Part shown: positions 24,425 through 32,469 of the stretch, piece by piece
Layout of the letters: every line of letters starts with the position of its first letter
Position numbering within the stretch: position 1 is the stretch's first letter
Assembly: GCF_027587205.1 (NCBI RefSeq)
Contig: NZ_JAPDOD010000063.1
Location: 1-45,859 of the forward strand
Length of the DNA stretch: 45,859 nt
Direction: 5' to 3'
From: Solirubrobacter ginsenosidimutans
GTDB taxonomy: Bacteria > Actinomycetota > Thermoleophilia > Solirubrobacterales > Solirubrobacteraceae
Translations under genes and position numbers: made by a program
Notes under the pieces: model-generated
What the model was told of the DNA's origin: nothing
Database searches by the model: none
What the model saw: only the letters and a program-made list of their open reading frames with translations

Positions 24425-25447
24425 ATGTCGCCCACGAGCGCCAGCGCTCCGCGTGCGGCCGGCGCCGGACGGCCGTTGCTCGAGCTCGATCCGGAGTTGG
24501 GTCAGCTGCTGACGGCCGAGCGCCGGGAAGCCGCGGAGCACGAGCTCCGCGTCCGCGTCTCGACCTTCCCGGTCGGCGAATGGGACGGCGGCCGGCTGAC
24601 CGACGCCGATCCGATGCACCTCGGCCTGCTGCTCGTCGACGGCGTCCTGGCGCGCGAGGTCGTGCTCGGCGACACCGTCAGCACCGAGCTGCTCGGGCCC
24701 GGGGACGTCCTGCGCCCGTGGCACATCGAAGGGCCGCCTGAGCTGCTGAACGTCGCCATCCGCTGGAACGCGCTCTCGAGCGTCCGGCTCGCCCTGATCG
24801 ACCGCCGGACGGCCGCGCTGCTCGGCCGTTACCCGGAGATCGGTGCCGTCGTGATCGATCGGCTGTCCGGCCGTGCGCACCGGCTCGCGGTCACGCAGGC
24901 CATCTCCCAGCTCAACCGCGTCGACCGGCGCCTGCTCGCGCTCTTCTGGCACCTCGCCGAACGCTGGGGCCGCGTCGCGCGCGACGGCATCGCCGTGCCG
25001 CTGGTGCTCTCGCACCGGCTGATCGGCGAGCTCGTGGGCGCGCGCCGGCCGACGGTGTCGACCGCGCTCGCCGAGCTCGCCCGCGACGGCCAGCTCGAGC
25101 GCCGCGACGACGGGACATGGCTGCTGACCGGGCAGCCGCTCGCGATGCCCGACGCCAACGTCACCGAGCTGATCCGCCAGCGCCGGCGCCTCGTGCCCAA
25201 CGCCGTCGAGCCGGACGTCCCGGAGGCGGTCGGCGCCCCGGCGCGCGGCGAGCCGTCCGAGCGCCTGGCGGTCCTGCGCTCCTCGTTGGAGGCGGCGCGG
25301 GCGGCCTCACAGCAACACCGGCGCGATCTCGATGTGCTCCAGGCCGAGACCGCGGCACTGCGTGAGCGGACCGTCGAATTGCGTTCGCGCCGTCAGCACT
25401 ACGTGGGCGAGCTGCGCGCCGCGGCCGACCAGCGCCGCGAGGCCTAG
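24425..25447 (+). CDS. Crp/Fnr-family-like transcription regulator (paralogue 2) with coiled-coil tail
   Basis: 340 residues from ATG 24425. Barrel domain (LDPELGQLLTAERREAAEHE, LGLLLVDGVLAREVVLGDTV, ELLGPGDVLRPW), dimer helix TQAISQLNRVDRRLLALFWHLAERWG and winged helix (VPLVLSHRLIGELVGARRPTVSTALAELARDGQL). Very close to the protein at 11409. It carries an extra C-terminal coiled coil of ~70 residues (LAVLRSSLEAARAASQQHRR, AETAALRERTVELRSRRQHY) that could drive oligomers or partner contact. Divergent from the degenerate paralogue; its end overlaps the cheR gene by 4 bases. Confidence 0.85.
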   Translation: MSPTSASAPRAAGAGRPLLELDPELGQLLTAERREAAEHELRVRVSTFPVGEWDGGRLTDADPMHLGLLLVDGVLAREVVLGDTVSTELLGPGDVLRPWHIEGPPELLNVAIRWNALSSVRLALIDRRTAALLGRYPEIGAVVIDRLSGRAHRLAVTQAISQLNRVDRRLLALFWHLAERWGRVARDGIAVPLVLSHRLIGELVGARRPTVSTALAELARDGQLERRDDGTWLLTGQPLAMPDANVTELIRQRRRLVPNAVEPDVPEAVGAPARGEPSERLAVLRSSLEAARAASQQHRRDLDVLQAETAALRERTVELRSRRQHYVGELRAAADQRREA

Positions 25448-27318
25448 TCCGACCCCGCTGGGTCCTGGCGGTCCTCCATCAGCACGATCGCGCCGCGCAC
25501 CCGCGTGCCGTCACCCGGCACCGGGCCGATCAGCGGCAGGACGGTCGCCGCGCAGAGGATCGGGCGCCCGCGCCGGTTGACGGCCTCGAGCTGGCTGGTC
25601 TCGCGCTCGCTGGCGCCGCTGAGCACCGAGCGCAGCGCCGGTGCGAGCTGCTCGGAGGGCAGGCCGATGTCGAGGCTGAGGAAGTGGTGGTCGACCGCCT
25701 CGTCCTGACGCAGCCCCCACAGGTCCTCCGCCCGCCGGTTCCAGATCTGCACGCGCTGCTGCGCGTCGAGCACGGCGACCCCGAAGCCGAGCGAGGTGAG
25801 GATCGTCTCCAGGAAGTCGTTGACCTGGTTGAGCTCGCCCGTGCGCTCGCGCAACTCGTCGTTCATCGTCTCGAGCTCTTCGTTGGTCGACTGCAGCTCC
25901 TCGTTCATCGTCTCGAGCTCTTCGTTGGTCGACTGCAGCTCCTCGTTGGTGGTCTGCAGCTCCTCGTTGGCCGACTGCAGCTCCTCATTGGTCGTCTCGA
26001 GCTCGTCGATCGTCGACTGCAGCTCCTCGTAGGCGAGCTCCAGGTCGCGCCGGTTGCTCTCGAGCTCGGTCTGCAGCGCGGTGTAGCGAGAGACGTCCTC
26101 GAACGCGACGCTCGCGCCGATCGCGACGTTGTCCGCGCTCAGCAGCGGCGCGACGGTGACGTCGAGACGCCGCGGCTCGCCGCGGTCGGGCGCGTAGGCG
26201 ACCTCGCCCACCGGCACGCGGCGGCGCTCGCGCATCGCCTGCTCGATCGGCGCCCGCAGATCGACCGGGTCGCGCTCCAGCGGGAGCTCGGCGAGCGGCT
26301 GGAACAGGTCGTCGCGGGAGATCTGAAACAGCGCGCGGGCGGCGAGGTTGGCGAACGTCAGCCGGCCGGTGCGCGAGACGATGACGTGGGCGTGCGGGCC
26401 GAGCTCGAGCGCGGCGTCGCGGCTGAGGCGGTCGTCTTCGACGGTGCCGTGGCGCTCGCCGCCCTCGCCGTTGCCGAACGCGCCGACGCGGCTCGCCACC
26501 GTGGGCTTGGACTGCTTGATGAAGACGCGCGTCTTGAGATCGTCCGCGCCGAACAGATCGCGATGCGAGACCAGCATCTCGGACTTCCCGAGCATCAGGA
26601 CGCCGCCGTCGCGCAGCGCGAAGTGGAAGTGCCGGATGATCCTCGCCTGGGTCTCGGCGTTGAAGTACATCAGCGTGTTGCGGCAGATGAGCAGGTCCAG
26701 CCGCGAGATCGGCGCGTCGGAGACGAGGTTGTTGCGGCCGAAGATCACCGTCCGGCGGAGGTCCTTGCGGAACGCGAGGCGCTGGTCGGCGCGCTCGAAG
26801 TAGCGCTCGCGCAGCGCGGGCGGGACCGATTCGGTCTCCTTGGCGTTGTAGACGCCCAGGCGCGCCTGGTTGAGGGCGTCCTCGTCGATGTCGGTCGCGT
26901 AGATCTTCACCCGCTCGCGGAGCCCGTCGAGGCCGAGCAGCTCGGCGAACACCATCGCCGTCGTGTAGGCCTCCTGCCCGCCGGCGCAGCCGGCGCTCCA
27001 GACCCGGATGGTCTCCTCCGGCTCCTTCGCGGCGAGCAGCTCGGGGAGGACCGCGTCCCGCAGGTGATCCCAGGCGGTGGCGTCGCGGAAGAACTCCGTG
27101 ACGTTGATCAACAGCATCTCGAAGAGCTGCTCGTACTCGTCGGGGTGGACCTCGAGGAAGTCCAGGTAGTCGCCGAAGGACTCGCAGCCGACCGTCTCCA
27201 TCCGGCGATGGAACCGGCGCTGGAGGCTGGGGCGCTTGTAGCCCGTGAAGTCGATCCCGCGGCTGCGCTTGAGGAACTCCAGCAGCGCCTCGAAGGCGGC
27301 GTCGTCGGACTCCGTCAT
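25444..27318 (-). CDS. cheR: CheR-type methyltransferase with PAS-coiled coil-PAS
   Basis: 624 residues. Residues ~8-65 match CheR-N (LEFLKRSRGIDFTGYKRPSL) and ~70-270 the SAM-dependent CheR domain (NVTEFFRDATAWDHL, IRVWSAGCAGGQEAYTTAMV, IYATDIDEDALNQARLGVY, DLLICRNTLMYFN). After a linker comes a PAS domain (~310-415), a heptad-like coiled coil built of repeated NEELQSTNEELETM units (~420-500) and a last PAS domain (VNDFLETILTSLGFGVAVLD). It overlaps the cheB stop by ATGA. Hybrid CheB/CheR-PAS systems are usually not flagellar; none of the other chemotaxis genes is here. Confidence 0.93.
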   Translation of the reverse strand: MTESDDAAFEALLEFLKRSRGIDFTGYKRPSLQRRFHRRMETVGCESFGDYLDFLEVHPDEYEQLFEMLLINVTEFFRDATAWDHLRDAVLPELLAAKEPEETIRVWSAGCAGGQEAYTTAMVFAELLGLDGLRERVKIYATDIDEDALNQARLGVYNAKETESVPPALRERYFERADQRLAFRKDLRRTVIFGRNNLVSDAPISRLDLLICRNTLMYFNAETQARIIRHFHFALRDGGVLMLGKSEMLVSHRDLFGADDLKTRVFIKQSKPTVASRVGAFGNGEGGERHGTVEDDRLSRDAALELGPHAHVIVSRTGRLTFANLAARALFQISRDDLFQPLAELPLERDPVDLRAPIEQAMRERRRVPVGEVAYAPDRGEPRRLDVTVAPLLSADNVAIGASVAFEDVSRYTALQTELESNRRDLELAYEELQSTIDELETTNEELQSANEELQTTNEELQSTNEELETMNEELQSTNEELETMNDELRERTGELNQVNDFLETILTSLGFGVAVLDAQQRVQIWNRRAEDLWGLRQDEAVDHHFLSLDIGLPSEQLAPALRSVLSGASERETSQLEAVNRRGRPILCAATVLPLIGPVPGDGTRVRGAIVLMEDRQDPAGSD

Positions 27319-28127
27319 CCGGTCACCTCCGACTCACGCTGCAGGATGCGCCGGATGACCGCGGAGCGCTCGTCGGCGAGGTCGGCGCCCTGGACGAACC
27401 GGCGCTGCGTGCGGGGCTGACCGTCCGAGCGCGTCGCGATCCGCCGCAACCGCTCGCCGCGTTCCTCGAGCACCTCCAGCGCGGTCCACAGCGCCGCCTC
27501 GACCGCGCTGCTCTGCGCATCGATCGTCAAAGCGTCGCCTTGAACCCCGGTGCCCGGAAGCCCCACCAGCCGGCTCAGGACGGCGCCCATCGCGCCGACG
27601 GGAAGCACGTCGTGCGCGGAGGACACCGCGAGCGCGCTCGCCGGCATCCCGGGCACCAGCGCCTCCTCGGGGTCCTGCACGATCACGTGGCCGCCGGACT
27701 GCGCGACGGCGAGCGCTCCGGCGGCGCCGTCGTCCAGCGCGCCGGACAGCACGACCGCAACCGCGGAGGCGCCCCAGGCCCGCGCGAGCGAGCGGAACAT
27801 CGGGTCCGCCGCGGGCCGCACGCCGTTCTCCTTCGGGCCGGAGCTCAGCTCGACCCGGTCCGCGTGGACGAGCAGGTGCCGGTCGGCGGGGGCGACATAG
27901 ACCACGCCGGACCGGATCGTCGCGTCGTGCTCGGCGACGACGACGTCGAGCTGGCAGACCCGGTTCAGGATGGGGGCGAGGAGGCTGCGCCCGGTCGACG
28001 GGATGTGCAGCACGACGCACAGCGCCGCGTCCAGGTCCGCGGGGAGCTGGCGCACGAGCTGCTGCAGGGTTTCCACCCCGCCCGCGGACGCGGCGACGCC
28101 GATGACGCGGTTGGGCCGCTGGAGCAC
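27315..28127 (-). CDS. cheB: CheB-type methylesterase, no receiver domain
   Basis: 270 residues from GTG 28127. Catalytic Ser14 in GVAASAGGVE, His41 in VVLHIP and Asp in VVLSGALDDGAAG form the CheB triad; GVVYVAPADRHLLV and MPASALAV are further family motifs. The N-terminal receiver domain of classical CheB is missing, so activity is not controlled by direct phosphorylation. A C-terminal ~70-residue helical extension (ALWTALEVLEERGERLRRIA) follows. Cotranslated with cheR. TAGATT 7 bases before GTG marks a leaderless promoter. Confidence 0.92.
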   Translation of the reverse strand: MLQRPNRVIGVAASAGGVETLQQLVRQLPADLDAALCVVLHIPSTGRSLLAPILNRVCQLDVVVAEHDATIRSGVVYVAPADRHLLVHADRVELSSGPKENGVRPAADPMFRSLARAWGASAVAVVLSGALDDGAAGALAVAQSGGHVIVQDPEEALVPGMPASALAVSSAHDVLPVGAMGAVLSRLVGLPGTGVQGDALTIDAQSSAVEAALWTALEVLEERGERLRRIATRSDGQPRTQRRFVQGADLADERSAVIRRILQRESEVTG

Positions 28128-28134
28128 TCACCAG

Positions 28135-28140
28135 AATCTA
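28135..28140 (-). promoter_or_regulatory. -10 hexamer TAGATT of the cheB-cheR operon
   Basis: TAGATT, 7 bases, GTG at 28127. Leaderless arrangement. Confidence 0.55.
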
Positions 28141-28172
28141 CGCGCCCTGAGGTGGGATGCAAAAGGGACCGC

Positions 28173-28178
28173 TACGGT
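28173..28178 (+). promoter_or_regulatory. -10 hexamer TACGGT of the LigD-polymerase gene
   Basis: TACGGT, 7 bases, GTG at 28186. Together with the cheB hexamer it forms a compact 58-base divergent promoter region. Confidence 0.5.
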
Positions 28179-28185
28179 CAGACGC

Positions 28186-29088
28186 GTGCCGCCCGCCAAG
28201 CGCCTCGAAGTCGCGATCGGCGACATCACGTTGTCGCTGTCGAACCTGGAGAAGGTCCTCTACCCGCGCGTTGGGTTCACCAAGGGCCAGGTGATCGACT
28301 ACTACACGCGCATCGCGCCGGTCCTGCTGGCGCACCTGCGCGACCGTCCGCTCACGATGAAGCGCTATCCCAACGGCGTGGAGGACAAGTTCTTCTATGA
28401 GAAACGCTGCCCGTCGCACGCGCCGGCGTGGGTGCAGACCGCGTCCGTCTGGTCCGGGCGCAACGAGGGCAACCTCGACTACTGCCTCTGCCAGGACCTG
28501 CCGACGCTGGTGTGGCTGGCCAACCTCGCCGACCTCGAGTTGCACACGCCGATGGCGCGCGCGCCGGAGATGACCAGCCCGACGATGATCGCGTTCGACC
28601 TCGACCCGGGGCCGCCGGCCAACGTCGTGCAGTGCGCGCGGGTGGCGCTCGAGCTGCGGCGGGCGTTCGAGTTCTGGAGCCTCGAGGCGTTCCCGAAGAC
28701 CTCGGGCTCGAAGGGGATGCAGGTGTATCTGCCGCTGAACACGCCGTCGACGTACGAGGCGACGCGCGAGTTCTCCAAGGGCCTGGCGCATCTGCTGGCG
28801 CGGCGCGACCCGGAGAACATCCTGATCGACATGAACAAGAGCCGGCGGGCGGGGAAGATCTTCGTGGACTGGAGCCAGAACGACCGGCACAAGACGACGG
28901 TCAACGCCTACTCGCTGCGGGCGATGGATGCGCCGACGGTGTCGACGCCGCTGACGTGGGACGAGGTGTCCGACATCGCGGACGGGGACGCGATGGCGTT
29001 TACTTCCGATCAGGTGCTTGAGCGCGTGTCCTCGATGGGCGACCTGTTCGCGCCGGTTCAGACTTTGGAACAGGAGCTGCCGAGCTGA
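28186..29088 (+). CDS. Stand-alone LigD primase-polymerase domain
   Basis: 300 residues from GTG 28186. Family motifs: LSNLEKVLYPRVGFTKGQVI, PLTMKRYPNGVEDKFFYEKR, the metal-binding IAFDLDPGPP, KTSGSKGMQVYLPL and the third acidic residue in ILIDMNKSRRAGKIFVDWSQ. It is an archaeo-eukaryotic-primase-fold enzyme that fills gaps with (ribo)nucleotides during Ku-dependent end joining. The ligase and phosphoesterase domains are in a different gene 12 kb away. The NDH-2 gene starts within its stop (TGATG). Confidence 0.92.
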   Translation: MPPAKRLEVAIGDITLSLSNLEKVLYPRVGFTKGQVIDYYTRIAPVLLAHLRDRPLTMKRYPNGVEDKFFYEKRCPSHAPAWVQTASVWSGRNEGNLDYCLCQDLPTLVWLANLADLELHTPMARAPEMTSPTMIAFDLDPGPPANVVQCARVALELRRAFEFWSLEAFPKTSGSKGMQVYLPLNTPSTYEATREFSKGLAHLLARRDPENILIDMNKSRRAGKIFVDWSQNDRHKTTVNAYSLRAMDAPTVSTPLTWDEVSDIADGDAMAFTSDQVLERVSSMGDLFAPVQTLEQELPS

Positions 29089-30416
29089 TGCACCGGATCG
29101 TCGTGGTAGGTGGTGGGTTCGCCGGGGTGCGGACCGTGCGGCGCCTGGCCGAGGTGCCGGGCACGGAGATCACGCTGGTCGATCGCACGAACCACTTCCT
29201 CTTTCAGCCGATGCTCTACCAGGTGGCGACGGGGGTGCTGTCAGGCGGGCAGATCTCGCCGGCGCTGCGCAGCATCTTCCGGCGCCAGCGCAACGTGCGC
29301 GTGCTGCTGAGCGAAGTCGACGGCTTCGACCTCGAGCGTCGCGTGGTGAAGGCGTTCGGCGAGCACGAGTACGAGCTGCCCTACGACACGCTGGTCGTGG
29401 CCGCGGGCGCGACGCACTCCTACTTCGGGCGCGACGACTGGGCCGTGCTCGCGCCCGGGATGAAGACCGTCGACGACGCGCACCGGCTGCGCTCGATGAT
29501 CCTCGGCGCGTTCGAGCTCGCCGAGGCGGCCGAGACCGAGGCCGAGCGCCAGGCGTGGATGACCTTCGCGATCGTCGGCGCCGGGCCGACGGGGGTCGAG
29601 CTGGCCGGCCAGGTGGCCGAGCTGGGGCAGCGGATCCTCGCCTCGGAGTACCGGTCCGTCGACACGTCGCAGGCCCGGATCGTGCTCCTGGACTCCAACG
29701 CGCGCGTGTTGAAGACCTTCCCCGAGCGGCTCTCCGCGCGGGCCAAGGCGGATCTCGAGTTCCTCGGGATCGACGTGCGGCTGGGCGTGCGGGCGGTGGG
29801 GATCGATCCCGAGGGGCTGGACGTCAAGATCGCCGGCGAGCCGGCGCGGATCACGGCCAAGACGGTGATCTGGGCGGCGGGCGTGAAGGCCTCGCCGCTG
29901 GGCGCGGCACTCGGCGTCGAGGTCGACGGCGCGGGGCGCGTGGTAGTCGAGCCCGACCTGACCGTCCCAGGGCATCCCGAGGTGTTCGCGCTCGGCGACA
30001 TGGCGGCCGTGCCCGGCGTGCCGGGCGTGGCCCAGGGGGCGATCCAGGGCGGCGAGCACGTCGCGCGCGTCATCGCGGCGCGGCTGACGGGCGCGCCGTG
30101 GCCGGGGCCGTTCCGCTACAAGGACAAGGGCTCGATGGCGACGATCGGGCGCCGGCGCGCGGTCGTGGACATGGGGCGCCGCCAGCTCACCGGCGGGGCC
30201 GCGTACTTCGCCTGGGGCGTGATCCACCTCGCCTACCTGACGCGCTGGGAGGACCGGATCGAGGCCGTCTGGCGCTGGGCGTTCACGGGGATCGGCGGGT
30301 CGCGCCGTGAGCGGATGATCTCGATCGTCTCGCTGGTGCCGGAGACGACCGCGCGGTCGGTGATCCTCGAGCTCAGGCGGCGACGGGCCGAGCGCCTGGA
30401 CCAGGCTCGCCCGTGA
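29088..30416 (+). CDS. ndh: Type II NADH dehydrogenase (NDH-2-like flavoprotein)
   Basis: 442 residues. FAD-binding GxGxxG at the N-terminus (VVVGGGFAGV), conserved NHFLFQPMLYQVATG, NAD-binding IVGAGPTGVELAG near residue 165, second flavin motif VFALGDMA near 300, and C-terminal YFAWGVIHLAYLTRWEDRI, which anchors NDH-2 at the membrane. It oxidises NADH and reduces a quinone without pumping protons. It overlaps the upstream LigD polymerase by one base, an odd partnership. The gene is a possible user of the quinone implied by the genes at 37.6-39.4 kb (inference). It overlaps the convergent HxlR gene by 44 bases. Confidence 0.9.
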   Translation: MHRIVVVGGGFAGVRTVRRLAEVPGTEITLVDRTNHFLFQPMLYQVATGVLSGGQISPALRSIFRRQRNVRVLLSEVDGFDLERRVVKAFGEHEYELPYDTLVVAAGATHSYFGRDDWAVLAPGMKTVDDAHRLRSMILGAFELAEAAETEAERQAWMTFAIVGAGPTGVELAGQVAELGQRILASEYRSVDTSQARIVLLDSNARVLKTFPERLSARAKADLEFLGIDVRLGVRAVGIDPEGLDVKIAGEPARITAKTVIWAAGVKASPLGAALGVEVDGAGRVVVEPDLTVPGHPEVFALGDMAAVPGVPGVAQGAIQGGEHVARVIAARLTGAPWPGPFRYKDKGSMATIGRRRAVVDMGRRQLTGGAAYFAWGVIHLAYLTRWEDRIEAVWRWAFTGIGGSRRERMISIVSLVPETTARSVILELRRRRAERLDQARP

Positions 30417-30834
30417 CGTCGCGCGCCGTCAGGCGCTGCCCACACGTCGCGCAGGTGCGATGCGCGTCGACCGCTCCGCCGCAGCCCTTGTGGCGCAGGA
30501 CGACCGGCGGGCCGTCCGGCGCGTAGTACTGGTCGCCGAACTGCAGCAGCGAGACGATCACCGGCCAGAGGTCGATGCCCTTCTCGGTGAAGCGGTATTC
30601 GAAGCGCTCGGGGCGTTCCTGGTAGCGCACCTTGGTCAGGACGCCTTCGTCCACGAGCCAGGTGAGGCGGGCGGTGAGGACGTTGCGGGCGATGTTCAGG
30701 CGGGTCGCGATCTCGTCGAAGCGGCGGTTGCCGAGGAATACCTCGCGGACGATCAGCATCGTCCAGCGTTCGCCGATCAGCTCGAGCGACTTCGCGATCG
30801 AGCAGTTCTGCCCTGCGTAGGTGCGGCCCAGCAT
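30373..30834 (-). CDS. HxlR-family regulator with C-terminal zinc ribbon
   Basis: 153 residues from ATG 30834. The winged-helix HxlR pattern is clear: CSIAKSLELIGERWTMLIVR, FLGNRRFDEIATRLNIARNV, LTARLTWLVDEGVLTKVRYQ and YRFTEKGIDLWPV. The N-terminal Cys (GQNCSIA) is the family's redox- or electrophile-sensing position. A C-terminal tail with HKGCGGA and CATCGQ may bind zinc. It is divergent from an MFS exporter; the shared 50-base gap contains an inverted repeat over the exporter's -10 hexamer, suggesting repression of the exporter. Confidence 0.88.
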   Translation of the reverse strand: MLGRTYAGQNCSIAKSLELIGERWTMLIVREVFLGNRRFDEIATRLNIARNVLTARLTWLVDEGVLTKVRYQERPERFEYRFTEKGIDLWPVIVSLLQFGDQYYAPDGPPVVLRHKGCGGAVDAHRTCATCGQRLTARDVTGEPGPGARPVAA

Positions 30835-30857
30835 CGTGTAAGAGAGCGTAGCGTGAT

Positions 30858-30884
30858 GCAACGGTGGCGTGTACAGTGCGTTGC
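30858..30884. promoter_or_regulatory. Candidate HxlR operator over the exporter promoter
   Basis: GCAACG (30858-30863), 15 bases, CGTTGC (30879-30884). The -10 hexamer TACAGT (30872-30877) of the MFS gene, 7 bases before GTG 30885, lies inside. Binding here would block transcription. Confidence 0.5.
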
Positions 30885-32321
30885 GTGAAGCAACTCGATC
30901 GCCGCTGGAAGGTCCTGCTCGTCACCGCGGTCGCCGTGTTCATGGCGTTCCTCGACGTGACCATCGTCAACGTCGCGTTCCCGTCGATCGAGAAGGCGTT
31001 CCCGGAGACGTCTGTGGCCGGGTTGTCATGGGTGCTGAACGCGTACAACATCGTCTTCGCGGCGCTGCTGGTGCCGGCGGGGCGTCTGGCGGACCTCCTC
31101 GGGCGCCGGCGGATGTTCTTCGTGGGGATGGGGCTGTTCCTCTTTGCGTCGGCGTTGTGCGGTCTGGCGCCCTCGGCCGAGTTCCTGATCGGGGCGCGGG
31201 TGATCCAGGCGGCGGGCGCGGCGCTGCTCGTCCCGACCTCGCTGGGGCTGCTGCTGCCCGAGTTCCCGCCCGAGCGGCGGGCGACGGCGACGGCCCTGTG
31301 GGGCGCGGTGGGCGGCGTCGCGGCGGCGACCGGGCCGTCTCTGGGCGGGCTGCTGATCGAGGGGGCGAACTGGCGGCTGGTGTTCTTCGTGAACCTCGTG
31401 CTGGGGGCGTTGGCGCTGGTGCCCGCGCGGCGGCTGCTGCGCGAGACGCGCGACCCGGATCGCGGGGCCGTGCCGGACGCCCTCGGGATCGTTCTGCTGG
31501 CCGGCGGCGTCGGGCTGCTGTCGCTGGCGATCGTCGAGGCGCCGGACTGGGGCTGGGGGAGCGCGCGGACGATCGGTGCGTTCGCGGGTGCCGCGGTGGC
31601 CCTGGCCCTGTTCGGCTGGCGCTCGGCGACGCACGCCCACCCGGTGCTGGAGCTTTCGCTCTTCCGCGTGCGCTCGTTCGCGGCGGCGTGCGCGGGCGTG
31701 GGGGTGTTCGCGCTCGGCTTCTACGCCGTGCTGCTGGCGAACATCCTCTTCCTCACCTCCGTGTGGGGCTACTCCATTTTGCGGGCGGGCTTCGCGGTCA
31801 CGCCGGGCCCGTTGATGGCCGCGGCCTCCAGCGCGCTCGCAGGGCGGATGATCGACCGCTACGGCCAGCGGGTCTCGGCCGTCCCCGGCGGCCTCTTGTT
31901 CGCCCTCGGCTGCCTCCTCTTCGCCACCGGCCTCGGCGGCGAACCGGCCTACCTGACGGAGTTCCTCCCGTCGACGATCCTGACCGGGATCGGCGTGGGA
32001 CTGTCGTTCGCGGGCTGGAGCTCGGCGGCCGTCGCCGGCCTCGCACCCGCCCGCTTCGCCACCGGCTCGGCGATCTCCGCCTGCTGCCGCCAGCTCGGCG
32101 CCGTCCTCGGCATCTCCGTCCTGATCGCGATCATCGGCGCCGCTCCGTCCTTGGCCGACTTCCACCGCGCCTACGCGCTGATGGCGGTCACGGGTTTGAC
32201 CGCCGCGACGATCGGGCTGACCCTGCGCCGCGTCAGCGCTACCGTCCCGTCATGGACCTCGAAGAGCACACCCTCGACGACACCATCGCCCGAACCTGCG
32301 CCGTCTGCGGCGCGTCCCTGA
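30885..32321 (+). CDS. MFS drug exporter, DHA2 (EmrB/QacA) family, 14 TM
   Basis: 478 residues from GTG 30885, chosen over the upstream GTG 30864 because of the -10 spacing and the family-like start KQLDRRWKVLLVTAVAVFMA. TM1 FLDVTIVNVAFPSI carries the D1 motif of 14-TM exporters; motif A is GRLADLLGRRRMF and motif C is in LWGAVGGVAAATGPSLGGLL. About 14 hydrophobic segments are counted. Expected: proton-driven efflux of hydrophobic compounds. The C-terminal 20 residues are Ser/Thr/Pro-rich and overlap the small zinc-finger gene in another frame. Confidence 0.9.
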   Translation: MKQLDRRWKVLLVTAVAVFMAFLDVTIVNVAFPSIEKAFPETSVAGLSWVLNAYNIVFAALLVPAGRLADLLGRRRMFFVGMGLFLFASALCGLAPSAEFLIGARVIQAAGAALLVPTSLGLLLPEFPPERRATATALWGAVGGVAAATGPSLGGLLIEGANWRLVFFVNLVLGALALVPARRLLRETRDPDRGAVPDALGIVLLAGGVGLLSLAIVEAPDWGWGSARTIGAFAGAAVALALFGWRSATHAHPVLELSLFRVRSFAAACAGVGVFALGFYAVLLANILFLTSVWGYSILRAGFAVTPGPLMAAASSALAGRMIDRYGQRVSAVPGGLLFALGCLLFATGLGGEPAYLTEFLPSTILTGIGVGLSFAGWSSAAVAGLAPARFATGSAISACCRQLGAVLGISVLIAIIGAAPSLADFHRAYALMAVTGLTAATIGLTLRRVSATVPSWTSKSTPSTTPSPEPAPSAARP

Positions 32322-32419
32322 CGACCCAGGAGATCAAGGACGCCCGCGAAGAGGGCGGCCCCTTCCTCTGCACCGTCCACGCGATGGAAGAAGTCCCCGA
32401 AGACCCGTCCGACCTTTAA
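32252..32419 (+). CDS. Small zinc-ribbon-like protein
   Basis: 55 residues overlapping the last 70 bases of the exporter in a different frame. CAVCGASL and CTVH (C-x2-C ... C-x2-H) suggest one zinc site between acidic ends (MDLEEHTLDD, EEVPEDPSDL). TACCGT ends 6 bases before ATG 32252, the same leaderless spacing seen elsewhere. The stop is inside an arm of palindromic element B. Function unknown. The base composition of this stretch and the cysteine pattern favour this frame as coding, but the exporter frame is open there too. Confidence 0.6.
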   Translation: MDLEEHTLDDTIARTCAVCGASLTTQEIKDAREEGGPFLCTVHAMEEVPEDPSDL

Positions 32420-32469
32420 CCTAAAGGGACAGTCCCTTTATCTAAAGGGGACAGTCCCCTTTAGGTTAA
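32416..32469. repeat. Palindromic REP-like element B between convergent genes
   Basis: Outer arms TTAACCTAAAGGG (32416-32428) and CCCTTTAGGTTAA (32457-32469) are perfect 13-base inverted repeats. Two inner perfect palindromes are AAAGGGAC-A-GTCCCTTT (32423-32439) and AAAGGGGAC-A-GTCCCCTTT (32444-32462). The TAA stops of the genes on both sides are in the arms. Likely bidirectional terminator. Confidence 0.7.

Noticed and set aside
25850..26040. Tandem DNA repeat that could look like a minisatellite or CRISPR-like array
   Set aside because: It has a 21/42-base codon-periodic structure inside cheR and encodes the coiled coil; no unique spacers.
25684..27420. Long plus-strand frame antisense to cheR with apparent LELFVGRLQLL repeats
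   Set aside because: The repeats are the reverse complement of the NEELQ coiled-coil codons; the CheR and PAS motifs establish the minus strand as coding.
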